From the NCBI GenBank assembly GCA_031844405.1, contig JAUZVC010000004.1, positions 124,001 through 188,000 on the forward strand: a stretch of 64,000 bases of DNA, in the 5' to 3' direction. Shown piece by piece: positions 24,985 through 32,653 of the stretch. Below the pieces are notes generated by a model. That model ran no database searches. It saw only the letters and a list, made by a program, of their open reading frames with translations, and was not told the origin of the DNA. Source of the stretch: Knoellia sp031844405. GTDB taxonomy: Bacteria > Actinomycetota > Actinomycetes > Actinomycetales > Dermatophilaceae. A program made the translations under genes and the position numbers. Positions within the stretch are counted from its first letter, which is position 1. The number at the start of each line of letters is the position of its first letter.

Positions 24985-27303
24985 CTAACGATGCTCGCCG
25001 CTCGGGCACTCTTTGGCGTGCTCAATGAGAATCGGCTTGCACCGGACGTCGCGAGGTCTCCACTTCTGCCATTGCTTGAGTCGGTAGCACTCCGCCTTCG
25101 GACGCACCTGATCCCTTGCGTTCAAGACCCAGCCCTCGTACATCGGCGAAATGTCGTTTGCGCGAAGGCGAAGTTTCCGTGCAGTCGTGATGGCTTCCTC
25201 GAACAGAACGTCCGCCTCTTCGAAACTGGCGGATGCCTTGCCAGTGCTTAGCGCCCGCAGGTGCTGCTTCGCAAGCGACCTGTGAGCCCTTGCAGCCGCA
25301 AACTGAAGCATCGGATCGGACTCGCGAACCGCGAGGCCGCGAGCTGCGGCATGAACGGCCCGATTCCAGTCTCCCCTCTCGCCCTCGATCCGTGCCCAGG
25401 CGAGGAACATGCCCCGGTCCTTATAACCAAGATCTGCTGCCCGTGCGAACTGTGCCCTGGCATCGACCGTGCGGCGCGGCTTCCATGCGACGTAGGCCAT
25501 GCCTAACATTGCGAGCAGATGCGCGTCATCGGGGCTCTCGTCGAGTTGTCGGTTGAGGACCTGTTCGGCCTCCACGGTCCGGCCAGCGTTCAGAAGTAGA
25601 CGTGCCTGTCTGGCGGTGTCTCGCGTAACCGCGGCCTGGGAAGCAGAGGGGTCCTTTCCCTCGATCGCATCCAGCGCATTCTGCAATTGCGCTTCGCGGG
25701 GTGAACCGCGCAACTCCGACCTCACTAGCACGGCAAGATTTCCATCGATAGCAAATCGCGGCGTCTCGTCGTCCAGGCTGGGCGCTGACACCAGGTAGAG
25801 TTGTTGCAGTTCATCCGTAGCTCCCGCCACGACCAGTTCACCCATCGCCAAGACTCTGGCGAGTTCAACGATAGTCATCGGCCTGCCGGTCAACGCCAGA
25901 CCTTCGAGTGCTCGCCGTGCACCCGATGAGAGCATGTCCATCTCGCGCTGAAGTGCGTACTGGCGCACTTCGTTGCCGTCATGCGACTTCCAGTCCGCAA
26001 TGACCTTCGTGACCTCAGATTGGCCCTTACGAAGCGCGGCAGCGATAAGTCTGATTAAGTCTCCCATGTAGAGGGGTGAGCCCTCGCAGGCGTCCACGAT
26101 CCCCTTCCGGTTCTCGGTTGACAGGTCGGCCGAGTCGAGTCCTGTAGCACGCCACCTCGTGTCAATGAACTCGATCGCGTCCGGCTCGGCGAGACCCAAA
26201 ATCTGCGTAGCCGACGCACCCATACCTGCGAATTTGCGGCGGCTTGTAAGCAACACCTTGCTAGCCGTCGCCGGCGCCTCGAGCGTGACGAATTCGACCA
26301 CGTCCTCCCGCTCCTCATCCACAGAATCTAGATCATCGATAACGAGCAGAACGGGCAGCTCATTGAGTAGGGCGACAACCTGTTCCTGCTTATCTGGAAG
26401 TGGAAGCTCCTGCGACGCAAGGTCTCCATAGTCCAGCAGGATTCGATCAAGACACTCGTCAAGAGTTGAGAAATCGGGGGTAGGGATATCGACGACTTTG
26501 TCGGTGGCGTAGCGGCGGCGCTTAGCGCTGAGCCAGAACGCTCCGCAAAGAGACGTGGGAGCAGTCTCCAGGACCTCCGTCGCAAACGCATAGGCGATTG
26601 CGGACTTGCCCTTACCTCCATCACCCACCAGCATCCATCTGTTTCTGCGCGGATGACTCAGCCATGCCCGCAGTTGTGCGAGTTCGTTGCCCCGTCCAAC
26701 AAACTCCTGAACCACAGTCTCCGCAGAAGGAAGCGTGTCATCCAGCGGCGCTACGGAGCCCAACTCCAAAGGTCGCGCCGCCCGCTCATAGAGTTCCGAA
26801 AGGATTACCTCCAACTCCGCCACGCCTGCGGCCGTTTCTAGGCGCCTAAGCGCGCGAACGGCAGCGTCGACCGCTCGGATCGCGTCACTCGGATCGATTT
26901 CCCGCGATCCCGGATGGGCCGCGGGATCGCGGGCGTTCTTCACTTCTTGAGTCCATTGAACCAACTGAGACTTGCTCGCCTTTGCGTGCAGACCTCGCCA
27001 CCTGTCTGGGACCAACGTCTCGTAGTGATGTTCGATCAATTGCCTGAAGACGCCGATATCCAGGTAATCGAAGTCGTCTTCACGCTCCCGAATTACGGCC
27101 CCGCGGGCTGCTGATGCCATGGCGTTATCCACAAGCGCATCCCAAGTGTCCTGTCCGAGAGACTTGCGCATCTTTTCGACGGCTTGGTCTCCATGCTCAA
27201 CCATCAAGCAGGAGCGCACATGCGCCACCACCGCGTTGCGGAAGTGCAAGAACACCGCCTCGTACAAGAGAACGTCCGTCGGCGTGTACGTGTAGCCGGG
27301 CAT
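24985..27303 (-). CDS. HEPN-STAND-TPR protein (Swt1-like HEPN, NB-ARC-type NTPase); putative antiviral effector
   Basis: A 772-residue three-part protein. Residues 1-150 resemble a Swt1-type HEPN domain with RDPAAH (R125-H130), matching the HEPN RNase pattern Rx4H. A STAND/NB-ARC NTPase follows: FVGR (201-204), Walker A GDGGKGKS (227-234), Walker B LLVIDDLD (319-326), and the sensor KVLLTSRR (349-356). The C-terminal ~220 residues are helical TPR-like repeats (GRTVEAEQVLNRQLDESPDDAHLLAMLGMAY). STAND proteins with a nuclease domain and a repeat sensor are a common design of bacterial anti-phage systems; that role is inferred from architecture and location. ATG 27303 follows GGGGAAG; GTG 27309 is too close to it. 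GC content is clearly lower than in neighbouring genes. Confidence 0.8.
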   Translation of the reverse strand: MPGYTYTPTDVLLYEAVFLHFRNAVVAHVRSCLMVEHGDQAVEKMRKSLGQDTWDALVDNAMASAARGAVIREREDDFDYLDIGVFRQLIEHHYETLVPDRWRGLHAKASKSQLVQWTQEVKNARDPAAHPGSREIDPSDAIRAVDAAVRALRRLETAAGVAELEVILSELYERAARPLELGSVAPLDDTLPSAETVVQEFVGRGNELAQLRAWLSHPRRNRWMLVGDGGKGKSAIAYAFATEVLETAPTSLCGAFWLSAKRRRYATDKVVDIPTPDFSTLDECLDRILLDYGDLASQELPLPDKQEQVVALLNELPVLLVIDDLDSVDEEREDVVEFVTLEAPATASKVLLTSRRKFAGMGASATQILGLAEPDAIEFIDTRWRATGLDSADLSTENRKGIVDACEGSPLYMGDLIRLIAAALRKGQSEVTKVIADWKSHDGNEVRQYALQREMDMLSSGARRALEGLALTGRPMTIVELARVLAMGELVVAGATDELQQLYLVSAPSLDDETPRFAIDGNLAVLVRSELRGSPREAQLQNALDAIEGKDPSASQAAVTRDTARQARLLLNAGRTVEAEQVLNRQLDESPDDAHLLAMLGMAYVAWKPRRTVDARAQFARAADLGYKDRGMFLAWARIEGERGDWNRAVHAAARGLAVRESDPMLQFAAARAHRSLAKQHLRALSTGKASASFEEADVLFEEAITTARKLRLRANDISPMYEGWVLNARDQVRPKAECYRLKQWQKWRPRDVRCKPILIEHAKECPSGEHR

Positions 27304-27625
27304 CGGCACTTCCCCAAGCGCTCGTGTCTAGTGGTTCTGGGGCAGCCTAGAGCCTGACTCGGCCAGAGGCGTCCCGGACGCAAGTAGTTGGCGCTTCTTC
27401 CGCGTGCCGGCCCGTCCGCCGGAGCCCGTCCGGCGTTCTCACCTCAGAACGCCGCGAGCGTGGGACGTCCAGCGCTCCGACGGACGACCTCGATGACGGC
27501 CAACCCTTTTGGCTTTCGCTCTTGTGCCAATGAGCGGACGCCGACGTCTTTGCGTCCGCACCGCGGGCGGCATGGCGCGGCAGTACACTGCCAACGGCGG
27601 TCGGCGGTGGTGATGTGGCCGTGTG
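27304..27625. other. 322-bp gene-free spacer inside the island
   Basis: Lies between the STAND gene start and the end of the HNH-like gene. It contains a hairpin at 27432-27453 and a minus-strand TAGGCT (27344-27349) that could be the -10 box of the STAND gene. I see no coding region. Confidence 0.5.
27432..27453 (-). terminator. Hairpin downstream of the HNH-like gene
   Basis: GGCGTTCT - CACCTC - AGAACGCC, a perfect 8-bp stem between the HNH-like gene and the STAND gene, both on the minus strand. It would uncouple them. Confidence 0.4.
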
Positions 27626-28429
27626 CTAGGGCCTGGACGGGCCGACAGGGGGTGGTATGCGCATCCGGAACCCGGACGTGATCTGACTATTGGGGTGGAA
27701 CTCCAGCTCGTCCTTCCACCGGACGACGTCACCGAATGGCAACCGCATTTTCGGTACGGCTATGGTGCCGTCGGCCGGCCACAGCAAATCGGTGCGGTCG
27801 TCGAGACTCATTTCAGCCGCGAGCTTCGCCGCCGCCCGGGATCCGGTGAGGGTCGTCTGGAACACCGCGCGCCCTACCTGGTTGAAGGAGGTGATGCCTC
27901 GGTAGTGGGCGGTGAAGTCAGCACGGACGAAGGGGCGGATACTGGCATGCGTCGCCGGGTCCGCGGAGTGACCGATGACGCCGAGGCGGGCGACGTAGCC
28001 CTCCGGTGGTCGCACTGTGCGTCTAAGGTTTCGCAGGTGATGGCGCCACTCGGTCATGGTCGCCTCGGTCATCGGCTTCTCGTCCTGATCGCGCTCGTAG
28101 GTCACGTCACGCATCAGGACATACTCGATGTCCTTCAGCCATAGCCAAGCCGCAACGCTGCGCAACTGGGCGGGCGTGAACTCGGCGAGGTCCCCGACGA
28201 CGAGCGGCTTCAGAAGTGGGGCAGCGGGGTTCTCGAACTTCTGGCCTAGGTCAGCGTTGCATTCCATGCAGGCTCGCACGGTGAGCTTGGGCGGCATTAG
28301 TTGATCGGGGTGTTTGAGCTCTCGCCCAACGTGGCGGCGAAGCCACATCGGGTATACGTCCTCGTCGGTCAGCCTCACCGGGGAGCGACCGCACAGGCGG
28401 CACTCCCCTGTTCGTCCGCCAGCCGTCAT
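27626..28429 (-). CDS. HNH-endonuclease-like zinc protein
   Basis: A 267-residue protein with two CxxC pairs (CRLCG at 10-13, CMECN at 54-57). Between them is LTDEDVYPMWLRRH, and after them NADLGQKFENP. This spacing (CxxC, E-x-V-x-P-x-W-L, CxxCN) is that of a family of HNH-type nucleases common near phages and defence islands. The usual first histidine (EHV) is replaced by Asp (EDV), so catalytic activity is uncertain. The remainder has a TAHYRGITSFNQVGRAVF-type C-terminal domain I do not recognise. No good ribosome-binding site precedes ATG 28429. Lower GC than the core genes. Confidence 0.65.
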   Translation of the reverse strand: MTAGGRTGECRLCGRSPVRLTDEDVYPMWLRRHVGRELKHPDQLMPPKLTVRACMECNADLGQKFENPAAPLLKPLVVGDLAEFTPAQLRSVAAWLWLKDIEYVLMRDVTYERDQDEKPMTEATMTEWRHHLRNLRRTVRPPEGYVARLGVIGHSADPATHASIRPFVRADFTAHYRGITSFNQVGRAVFQTTLTGSRAAAKLAAEMSLDDRTDLLWPADGTIAVPKMRLPFGDVVRWKDELEFHPNSQITSGFRMRIPPPVGPSRP

Positions 28430-28574
28430 GAGACAAGCGTGTCATCGAGTGACTTCAATCGCGAGTCGGTTTCGGCGTCAAAGCCGTTGAAGAACGGGTC
28501 TCGTCCGTTGCCATTTAGTCGCCAGGGGTTCGAAACCATCGGGTCCTGCACGCGGCTTTGCGTCTCTGCATGAG

Positions 28575-28589
28575 TAGGCTGAGCGCGTG
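28575..28589 (+). promoter_or_regulatory. -10 box and leaderless start of the zinc-ribbon gene
   Basis: TAGGCT (28575-28580), 6 nt, GTG at 28587; this is the same start architecture as in the core genes and supports a real small gene. Confidence 0.5.
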
Positions 28590-28820
28590 GGAACGATAGA
28601 CAGCGCCACTATCACGCTCAGGTGCCCGCGGTGCGAGTTGACGGAGTCTGACCGGGTCATGGACAAGGGCAGCGGATGGAGTGGCTCGGATTGGCAGCGA
28701 CCGTCGTTTACCCTCTTCGTGACTACGATCTCCGGCGGTGAGAAGGACGAGCCGGAGGTTTTTGCCGCATGTCCCCGTTGTGACATTGACGCCGAGGTGA
28801 GCACCCAGTACGCCACGTAG
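28587..28820 (+). CDS. Small zinc-ribbon protein, unknown function
   Basis: A 77-residue protein with two CPRC knuckles (LRCPRCEL near residue 13 and AACPRCDID near residue 62), likely one zinc ribbon with a long insert (SGWSGSDWQRPSFTLFVTTISGGEKDEP). I do not recognise a family. Start is GTG 6 nt after TAGGCT. It is divergent from the HNH-like gene and lies in the island. A longer open frame on the opposite strand (28478-28903) is judged a shadow because it lacks start signals. Confidence 0.55.
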   Translation: MGTIDSATITLRCPRCELTESDRVMDKGSGWSGSDWQRPSFTLFVTTISGGEKDEPEVFAACPRCDIDAEVSTQYAT

Positions 28821-28956
28821 GAGCCCATCGGCGTGCTTCCAGCCAAGCGTGTTGGGCGATGCGCCTTACTGATGGCCGGCTGCTCGCGCTGGCCGCGTTC
28901 CACCCCTGGATGTCAGTGCGTTTGTCCCCGCGCCGGCCGTAGGTAGCCCTAATCGG

Positions 28957-29160
28957 CTAACGCTTCTTGCCGTTTCGCCAGAGCACGAACCGCGAACCTT
29001 CAGTGACCGCATTAGCCAGGCGAGCCGCGGTCATGAACTCATGCCCGTGAAGCAGATGCGTATGGAGAAGAGCCTGAACGTAGAGAGACGCCGACGCTCC
29101 GTGCGCCTCCCCTGTGGGGGCGACGAGCATCGATGGGTACCTCGATCGCGCGATCGTCAC
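28957..29160 (-). CDS. Hypothetical 67-residue protein (doubtful)
   Basis: Open frame in the island with GTG start at 29160 and GGAGCGAG just upstream. It has no recognisable domain and may be a remnant. It overlaps a perfect palindrome CGATCGCGCGATCG (29143-29156) at its first codons. Confidence 0.25.
   Translation of the reverse strand: MTIARSRYPSMLVAPTGEAHGASASLYVQALLHTHLLHGHEFMTAARLANAVTEGSRFVLWRNGKKR
29143..29156. repeat. Perfect 14-bp palindrome CGATCGCGCGATCG
   Basis: Self-complementary site in the right part of the island; possible protein-binding or recombination site, but only one copy is seen. Confidence 0.4.
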
Positions 29161-29362
29161 CTCGCTCCAAGTGGGGGCACCACAAATTTACTCATTGGGA
29201 TGCACGCCCTATGTATTCAAATGCCGCCGTCCACATCGCTAACTGACCGCGGCGTTCACTTCGGTCTGGATGTCGGTGCAAGGCGGTACCTATGTGGCAT
29301 GGACAGCCACCGAAGCGGAAGCTCGTTGGAACTGGCGCTCGCGTCGCTGGAGAGCGCGGACG
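29161..29362. other. Right edge of the lower-GC island
   Basis: About 200 bp of AT-richer sequence with no convincing gene, ending where the core-genome GNAT gene begins (its stop codon is at 29363). No att-like duplication of the left edge is visible. Confidence 0.5.
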
Positions 29363-30424
29363 TCATCCTCGCGGGTCCGGGGTGAGGGTGCGGCCGTCGA
29401 GGCGGCGGGTCATGGTGATGTTGTCACGGTCGTCCCCGTCGCCGACCCGGATGCCGCCGAGGATGCGGCCGGACTCGCGGTAGCCGCACGCCTCGTAGAA
29501 CGCGGTCGTGCCCATGCCGCTGCGGACACCGAGCGTGAGGATCTCGACGCCGGCCTCACGGGCGACCCGGTGCGTGCTGGCCATGAGGAGGCGGCCGAGG
29601 TTCTGTCCCCGGCGCGAGGGCTCGGTCATCACGGTGTAGACCCAGCGCTCGTGCGCCTGGAGCCGACCGCCGGCATCCGCGAGGAGTGCGAGCCCGAGCA
29701 GCGTGCCGTCGGCGGCGGAACGCTGGACGACGGCGACGCGGCTGCCCTCAGCCATGCGCTCCTTCGAAGCGTTCAGCGCCGCCTCGACCCGCGCGCGCGG
29801 CGCACCCGGCAGGAAGCCCACGGCGCCACCGGCCTCGTTGGTGCGCATCCAGAGGTCGAGCACCTCGTCGTGGGTCGCGGAGTCGAAGGACGTCGCAGCC
29901 TCAATGGTGGGCGCCTCGAAGACGGTCGAAGGCGGCTCGTCCGGCAGGTCGTCGTGGAGCACGCGGGTGCCGGCACGCTCGAGCCCGGTGCCTAGCGCCG
30001 TGGCGACCGACGGGGTGTTGACCTCCTTGACGAGCGCCCGGACGGGCAGCCGTGGCAGCCACTCGACCGCGTGCGCCACCGACGCCCGCGACATCTCGCG
30101 CCCCAGCCCACGGCCGAGGCTCTCGTGGGCGAGCCGGTAGTACAGGTTGAGGAAGGCGTCTTCGATCAGCTTGAGCCCACACACCCCGACGACGTCGCCG
30201 CTCTCCCGGTCCTGCGCGAGCCAGAAGCCGAACCCGTGCTCGTCCCAGTGCGCGAGTGTCCGGTCGAGGAAGTCCGCGGCGTCGTCATCGGACTGCGACA
30301 TCGCGTGCGGCGCGTGCCAGTACGTGCGGGGGTCACGGTGCAGCCGCACCCAGTCGTCACGGTCGCCCGTCGTTGGCGGGCGCAGGGTCAGGCGGGAGGT
30401 CTCGACGACCGATGGGGACGGCAT
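29363..30424 (-). CDS. Tandem GNAT N-acetyltransferase
   Basis: A 353-residue protein with two GNAT domains. The first (1-170) resembles RimJ/RimL-type members (TSRLTLRPPTTGDRDDW, GFGFWLAQDRESGDVVGVCGL, YYRLAHESLGRGLGREM). The second (about 180-350) is a canonical acetyl-CoA-binding unit with EPSRRGQNLGRLLMASTH (RxxGxG/A). The acceptor substrate is unknown; duplicated GNATs often acetylate antibiotics or small amines. ATG 30424 lies within GTATGCCG and 6 nt after TAGGAT, so it is probably leaderless. It is the first core gene to the right of the island. Confidence 0.85.
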   Translation of the reverse strand: MPSPSVVETSRLTLRPPTTGDRDDWVRLHRDPRTYWHAPHAMSQSDDDAADFLDRTLAHWDEHGFGFWLAQDRESGDVVGVCGLKLIEDAFLNLYYRLAHESLGRGLGREMSRASVAHAVEWLPRLPVRALVKEVNTPSVATALGTGLERAGTRVLHDDLPDEPPSTVFEAPTIEAATSFDSATHDEVLDLWMRTNEAGGAVGFLPGAPRARVEAALNASKERMAEGSRVAVVQRSAADGTLLGLALLADAGGRLQAHERWVYTVMTEPSRRGQNLGRLLMASTHRVAREAGVEILTLGVRSGMGTTAFYEACGYRESGRILGGIRVGDGDDRDNITMTRRLDGRTLTPDPRG

Positions 30425-30436
30425 ACGGCGATCCTA
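30422..30436 (-). promoter_or_regulatory. -10 box and leaderless start of the tandem GNAT gene
   Basis: Minus strand TAGGAT, 6 nt (CGCCGT), ATG 30424; the start codon is part of GTATGCC. Confidence 0.5.
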
Positions 30437-30460
30437 TTGCGAAAGGTTCGCAACAAGCAC

Positions 30461-31942
30461 TCAGACCCCGTATGCCGTGAGCTCGGCCGCGAGGTCGGCG
30501 TTGACGCGCGCGGTGACCCGCGTTCCCTCGCTCACGTGGTCGCTCGCGAGGATCTCACCCTCGTCGTGGATCCGGCTGACGAGGTCGCCCCGGCCGTAGG
30601 GCAGGAGGACGTCGACGTCGATGTCGGGCTGCGGCAGTTCCTCGGCGATGAGCGCGCGCAGCGCGTCCAGCCCCTGGCCGGTGCGGGCCGAGACGGCCAC
30701 GGCGTGCTTCTCGTGGCGCAGGATGCGGTCCACGACCTCGGGGTCCGCGATGTCGGCCTTGTTGACGACGATGACCTCGAGCACGTCGGTCGCGTCGACG
30801 TCGGCGAGGACGGCGCGCACTGCGGAGATCTGACCCTCGGGGTCGGGGTGTGACCCGTCGACGACATGCAGCAGGAGGTCGGAGTCGGCCACCTCCTCGA
30901 GCGTGGAGCGGAAGGCCTCGACGAGCTGGTGCGGCAGCTGCCGGACGAACCCGACGGTGTCGGTGAAGGTGAACTCGCGCCCGTCGGGGGTCTCGCTGCG
31001 GCGCACCGTCGGGTCGAGCGTCGCGAAGAGCTGGTTCTGCACGAGCACGCCGGCACCGGTGAGCCGGTTGAGGATCGATGACTTGCCGGCGTTGGTGTAG
31101 CCGGCGATGGCCACGCTCGGGATGCCGTTGGACCGGCGGCTGCCGCGCTTGGTGTCGCGGTGGGTCTTCATGCCGGCGATGTCGCGCTTGAGCTTGGCGA
31201 TGCGGCTGTTGATGCGACGGCGGTCGAGCTCGATCTTGGTCTCACCCGGACCGCGCGAGCCCATGCCCTGGCCGCCGGCCGCCTGGCCACCGGCCTGCCG
31301 CGACATCGACTCACCCCAGCCGCGCAGGCGCGGGAGGAGGTACTGGAGCTGGGCGAGCTCGACCTGGGCCTTGCCCTCACGGCTCTTGGCGTGCTGGGCG
31401 AAGATGTCGAGGATGAGGGCGGTGCGGTCGATGACCTTGACCTTGACGACGTCCTCGAGGGCACGTCGCTGCGAGGGCGCGAGCTCGGTGTCGCAGATGA
31501 CGGTGTCGGCGCCCTCGCTGATGACGATGTCACGCAGCTCCTCGGCCTTGCCCTTGCCGAGGTAGGTCGCGGTGTCGGGCTTCTGCCGCCGCTGGATGAG
31601 GCCCTCGAGGACGTGCGCGCCCGCGGTCTCGGCGAGGGCGGCGAGCTCGCGCAGCGAGTTCTCGGCGTCGACGAGGGTGCCCTCGGACCAGACGCTCGCG
31701 AGGACGACCCGCTCGAGGCGGAGCTGGCGGTACTCGACCTCGGTGACGTCCTCGAGCTCGGTCGACAGGCCGACGACGCGACGCAGGGCCGCGCGCTCCT
31801 CGCGCTCGAGCTGGTCACCGTCGTAGAGGGCCGAGGGCTGGGACTCGTCGTCGTCACCCTCGAACACGAAGCCGTCGTCGTCATACGCGTCGTCCGAGAG
31901 GGCGTCGGCCTGGGCTGAGAAGATGTCGTGTCGTTCAGTCAT
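30461..31942 (-). CDS. hflX: Ribosome-dissociating GTPase HflX
   Basis: Cytoplasmic GTPase that splits stalled 70S ribosomes, for example after heat or antibiotic stress. The 493-residue protein has the HflX N-terminal domain (KPDTATYLGKGKAEELRD, QLQYLLPRLRGWGESMSRQAGG), the linker GSRGPGETKIELDRRRI, and the G domain (G1 GYTNAGKSS, G3 DTVGF, G4 NKAD). An acidic N-terminal extension of about 60 residues is typical of actinobacteria. ATG 31942 follows GAGGGAAC. It is divergent from the methyltransferase gene, 21 bp away, and in the conserved miaA-dapF-hflX neighbourhood. Confidence 0.95.
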   Translation of the reverse strand: MTERHDIFSAQADALSDDAYDDDGFVFEGDDDESQPSALYDGDQLEREERAALRRVVGLSTELEDVTEVEYRQLRLERVVLASVWSEGTLVDAENSLRELAALAETAGAHVLEGLIQRRQKPDTATYLGKGKAEELRDIVISEGADTVICDTELAPSQRRALEDVVKVKVIDRTALILDIFAQHAKSREGKAQVELAQLQYLLPRLRGWGESMSRQAGGQAAGGQGMGSRGPGETKIELDRRRINSRIAKLKRDIAGMKTHRDTKRGSRRSNGIPSVAIAGYTNAGKSSILNRLTGAGVLVQNQLFATLDPTVRRSETPDGREFTFTDTVGFVRQLPHQLVEAFRSTLEEVADSDLLLHVVDGSHPDPEGQISAVRAVLADVDATDVLEVIVVNKADIADPEVVDRILRHEKHAVAVSARTGQGLDALRALIAEELPQPDIDVDVLLPYGRGDLVSRIHDEGEILASDHVSEGTRVTARVNADLAAELTAYGV

Positions 31943-31950
31943 GTTCCCTC

Positions 31951-31966
31951 TAGGGTCTCACCTATG
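31951..31966 (+). promoter_or_regulatory. -10 box and leaderless start of the methyltransferase gene
   Basis: TAGGGT (31951-31956), 7 nt, ATG at 31964, 8 nt from the hflX start on the opposite strand. Confidence 0.55.
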
Positions 31967-32587
31967 ACCGACCCGGGGCGAACGGATTCGCGCGAGCACT
32001 ACTTCACCGCCTCCCCGGCCACCCCCGACGAACGTCGGCCGCTCGACGTCACGCTGGCCGGCCGGCGGGTCACGGTCGAGGTCGCCCCCGGCATCTTCAG
32101 CCCCGGCGGGCTCGACAAGGGCACGGCCGTGCTCCTCGAGGAGGTGCCCGACCCGCCGCCGTCCGGCCGGTTCCTCGACCTCGGGTGCGGTTGGGGACCG
32201 ATCGCCCTCACCCTCGGCCTGCTCTCCGAGCACGCGGAGGTGGTCGGGGTCGATGTCAACGAGCGCTCCGTCGAGCTCACCAACCGCAACGCGAGCGCCC
32301 TCGGCCTCGGCCACGTCAGCGCGGTGACGCCGGACGCGGTCGGTGACGGCACGGCATACGACCTCATCTGGTCCAACCCGCCGATCCGCATCGGCAAGGC
32401 CGCGCTCCACGACCTGCTACGCACGTGGCTGCCGCGGCTCACCCCGGACGGCGTCGCCTACCTCGTGGTCCAGAAGAACCTCGGCTCGGACAGCCTCCAG
32501 CGCTGGGTCGAGTCCGATCTGCGTATGCCGTGCACGCGCCACGCGTCGAGCAAGGGCTTCCGTGTCCTCGAGGTCCGCCACCCCTGA
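31964..32587 (+). CDS. Class I SAM-dependent methyltransferase (RsmC-like)
   Basis: A 207-residue methyltransferase of the MTS family. SAM-binding motif I is FLDLGCGWGP and the catalytic motif is SNPPIRIGK (NPPxxxGK), as in RsmC (16S rRNA m2G1207) and related enzymes. Single-domain actinobacterial homologues of this length adjoin hflX or dapF. The rRNA target is inferred. ATG 31964 is 7 nt from a TAGGGT box. A 17-bp perfect hairpin follows. Confidence 0.87.
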   Translation: MTDPGRTDSREHYFTASPATPDERRPLDVTLAGRRVTVEVAPGIFSPGGLDKGTAVLLEEVPDPPPSGRFLDLGCGWGPIALTLGLLSEHAEVVGVDVNERSVELTNRNASALGLGHVSAVTPDAVGDGTAYDLIWSNPPIRIGKAALHDLLRTWLPRLTPDGVAYLVVQKNLGSDSLQRWVESDLRMPCTRHASSKGFRVLEVRHP

Positions 32588-32597
32588 TCCGCGCTGC

Positions 32598-32641
32598 GGG
32601 AGAGGGGCGCCGCGCGATTGTCGACGCGGCGCCCCTCTCCC
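32598..32641. terminator. Strong bidirectional terminator
   Basis: GGGAGAGGGGCGCCGCG (32598-32614) pairs perfectly with CGCGGCGCCCCTCTCCC (32625-32641), 10-nt loop. It separates the convergent methyltransferase and ggt genes. Confidence 0.9.
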
Positions 32642-32653
32642 CTGCTCAAAGCG

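Noticed and set aside
28527..28537. GGTTCGAAACC, resembling a tRNA T-loop, as a possible att remnant in the island
   Set aside because: The flanking bases cannot form a five-pair T stem on either strand, and no acceptor stem, anticodon arm or repeat at the other edge is present.
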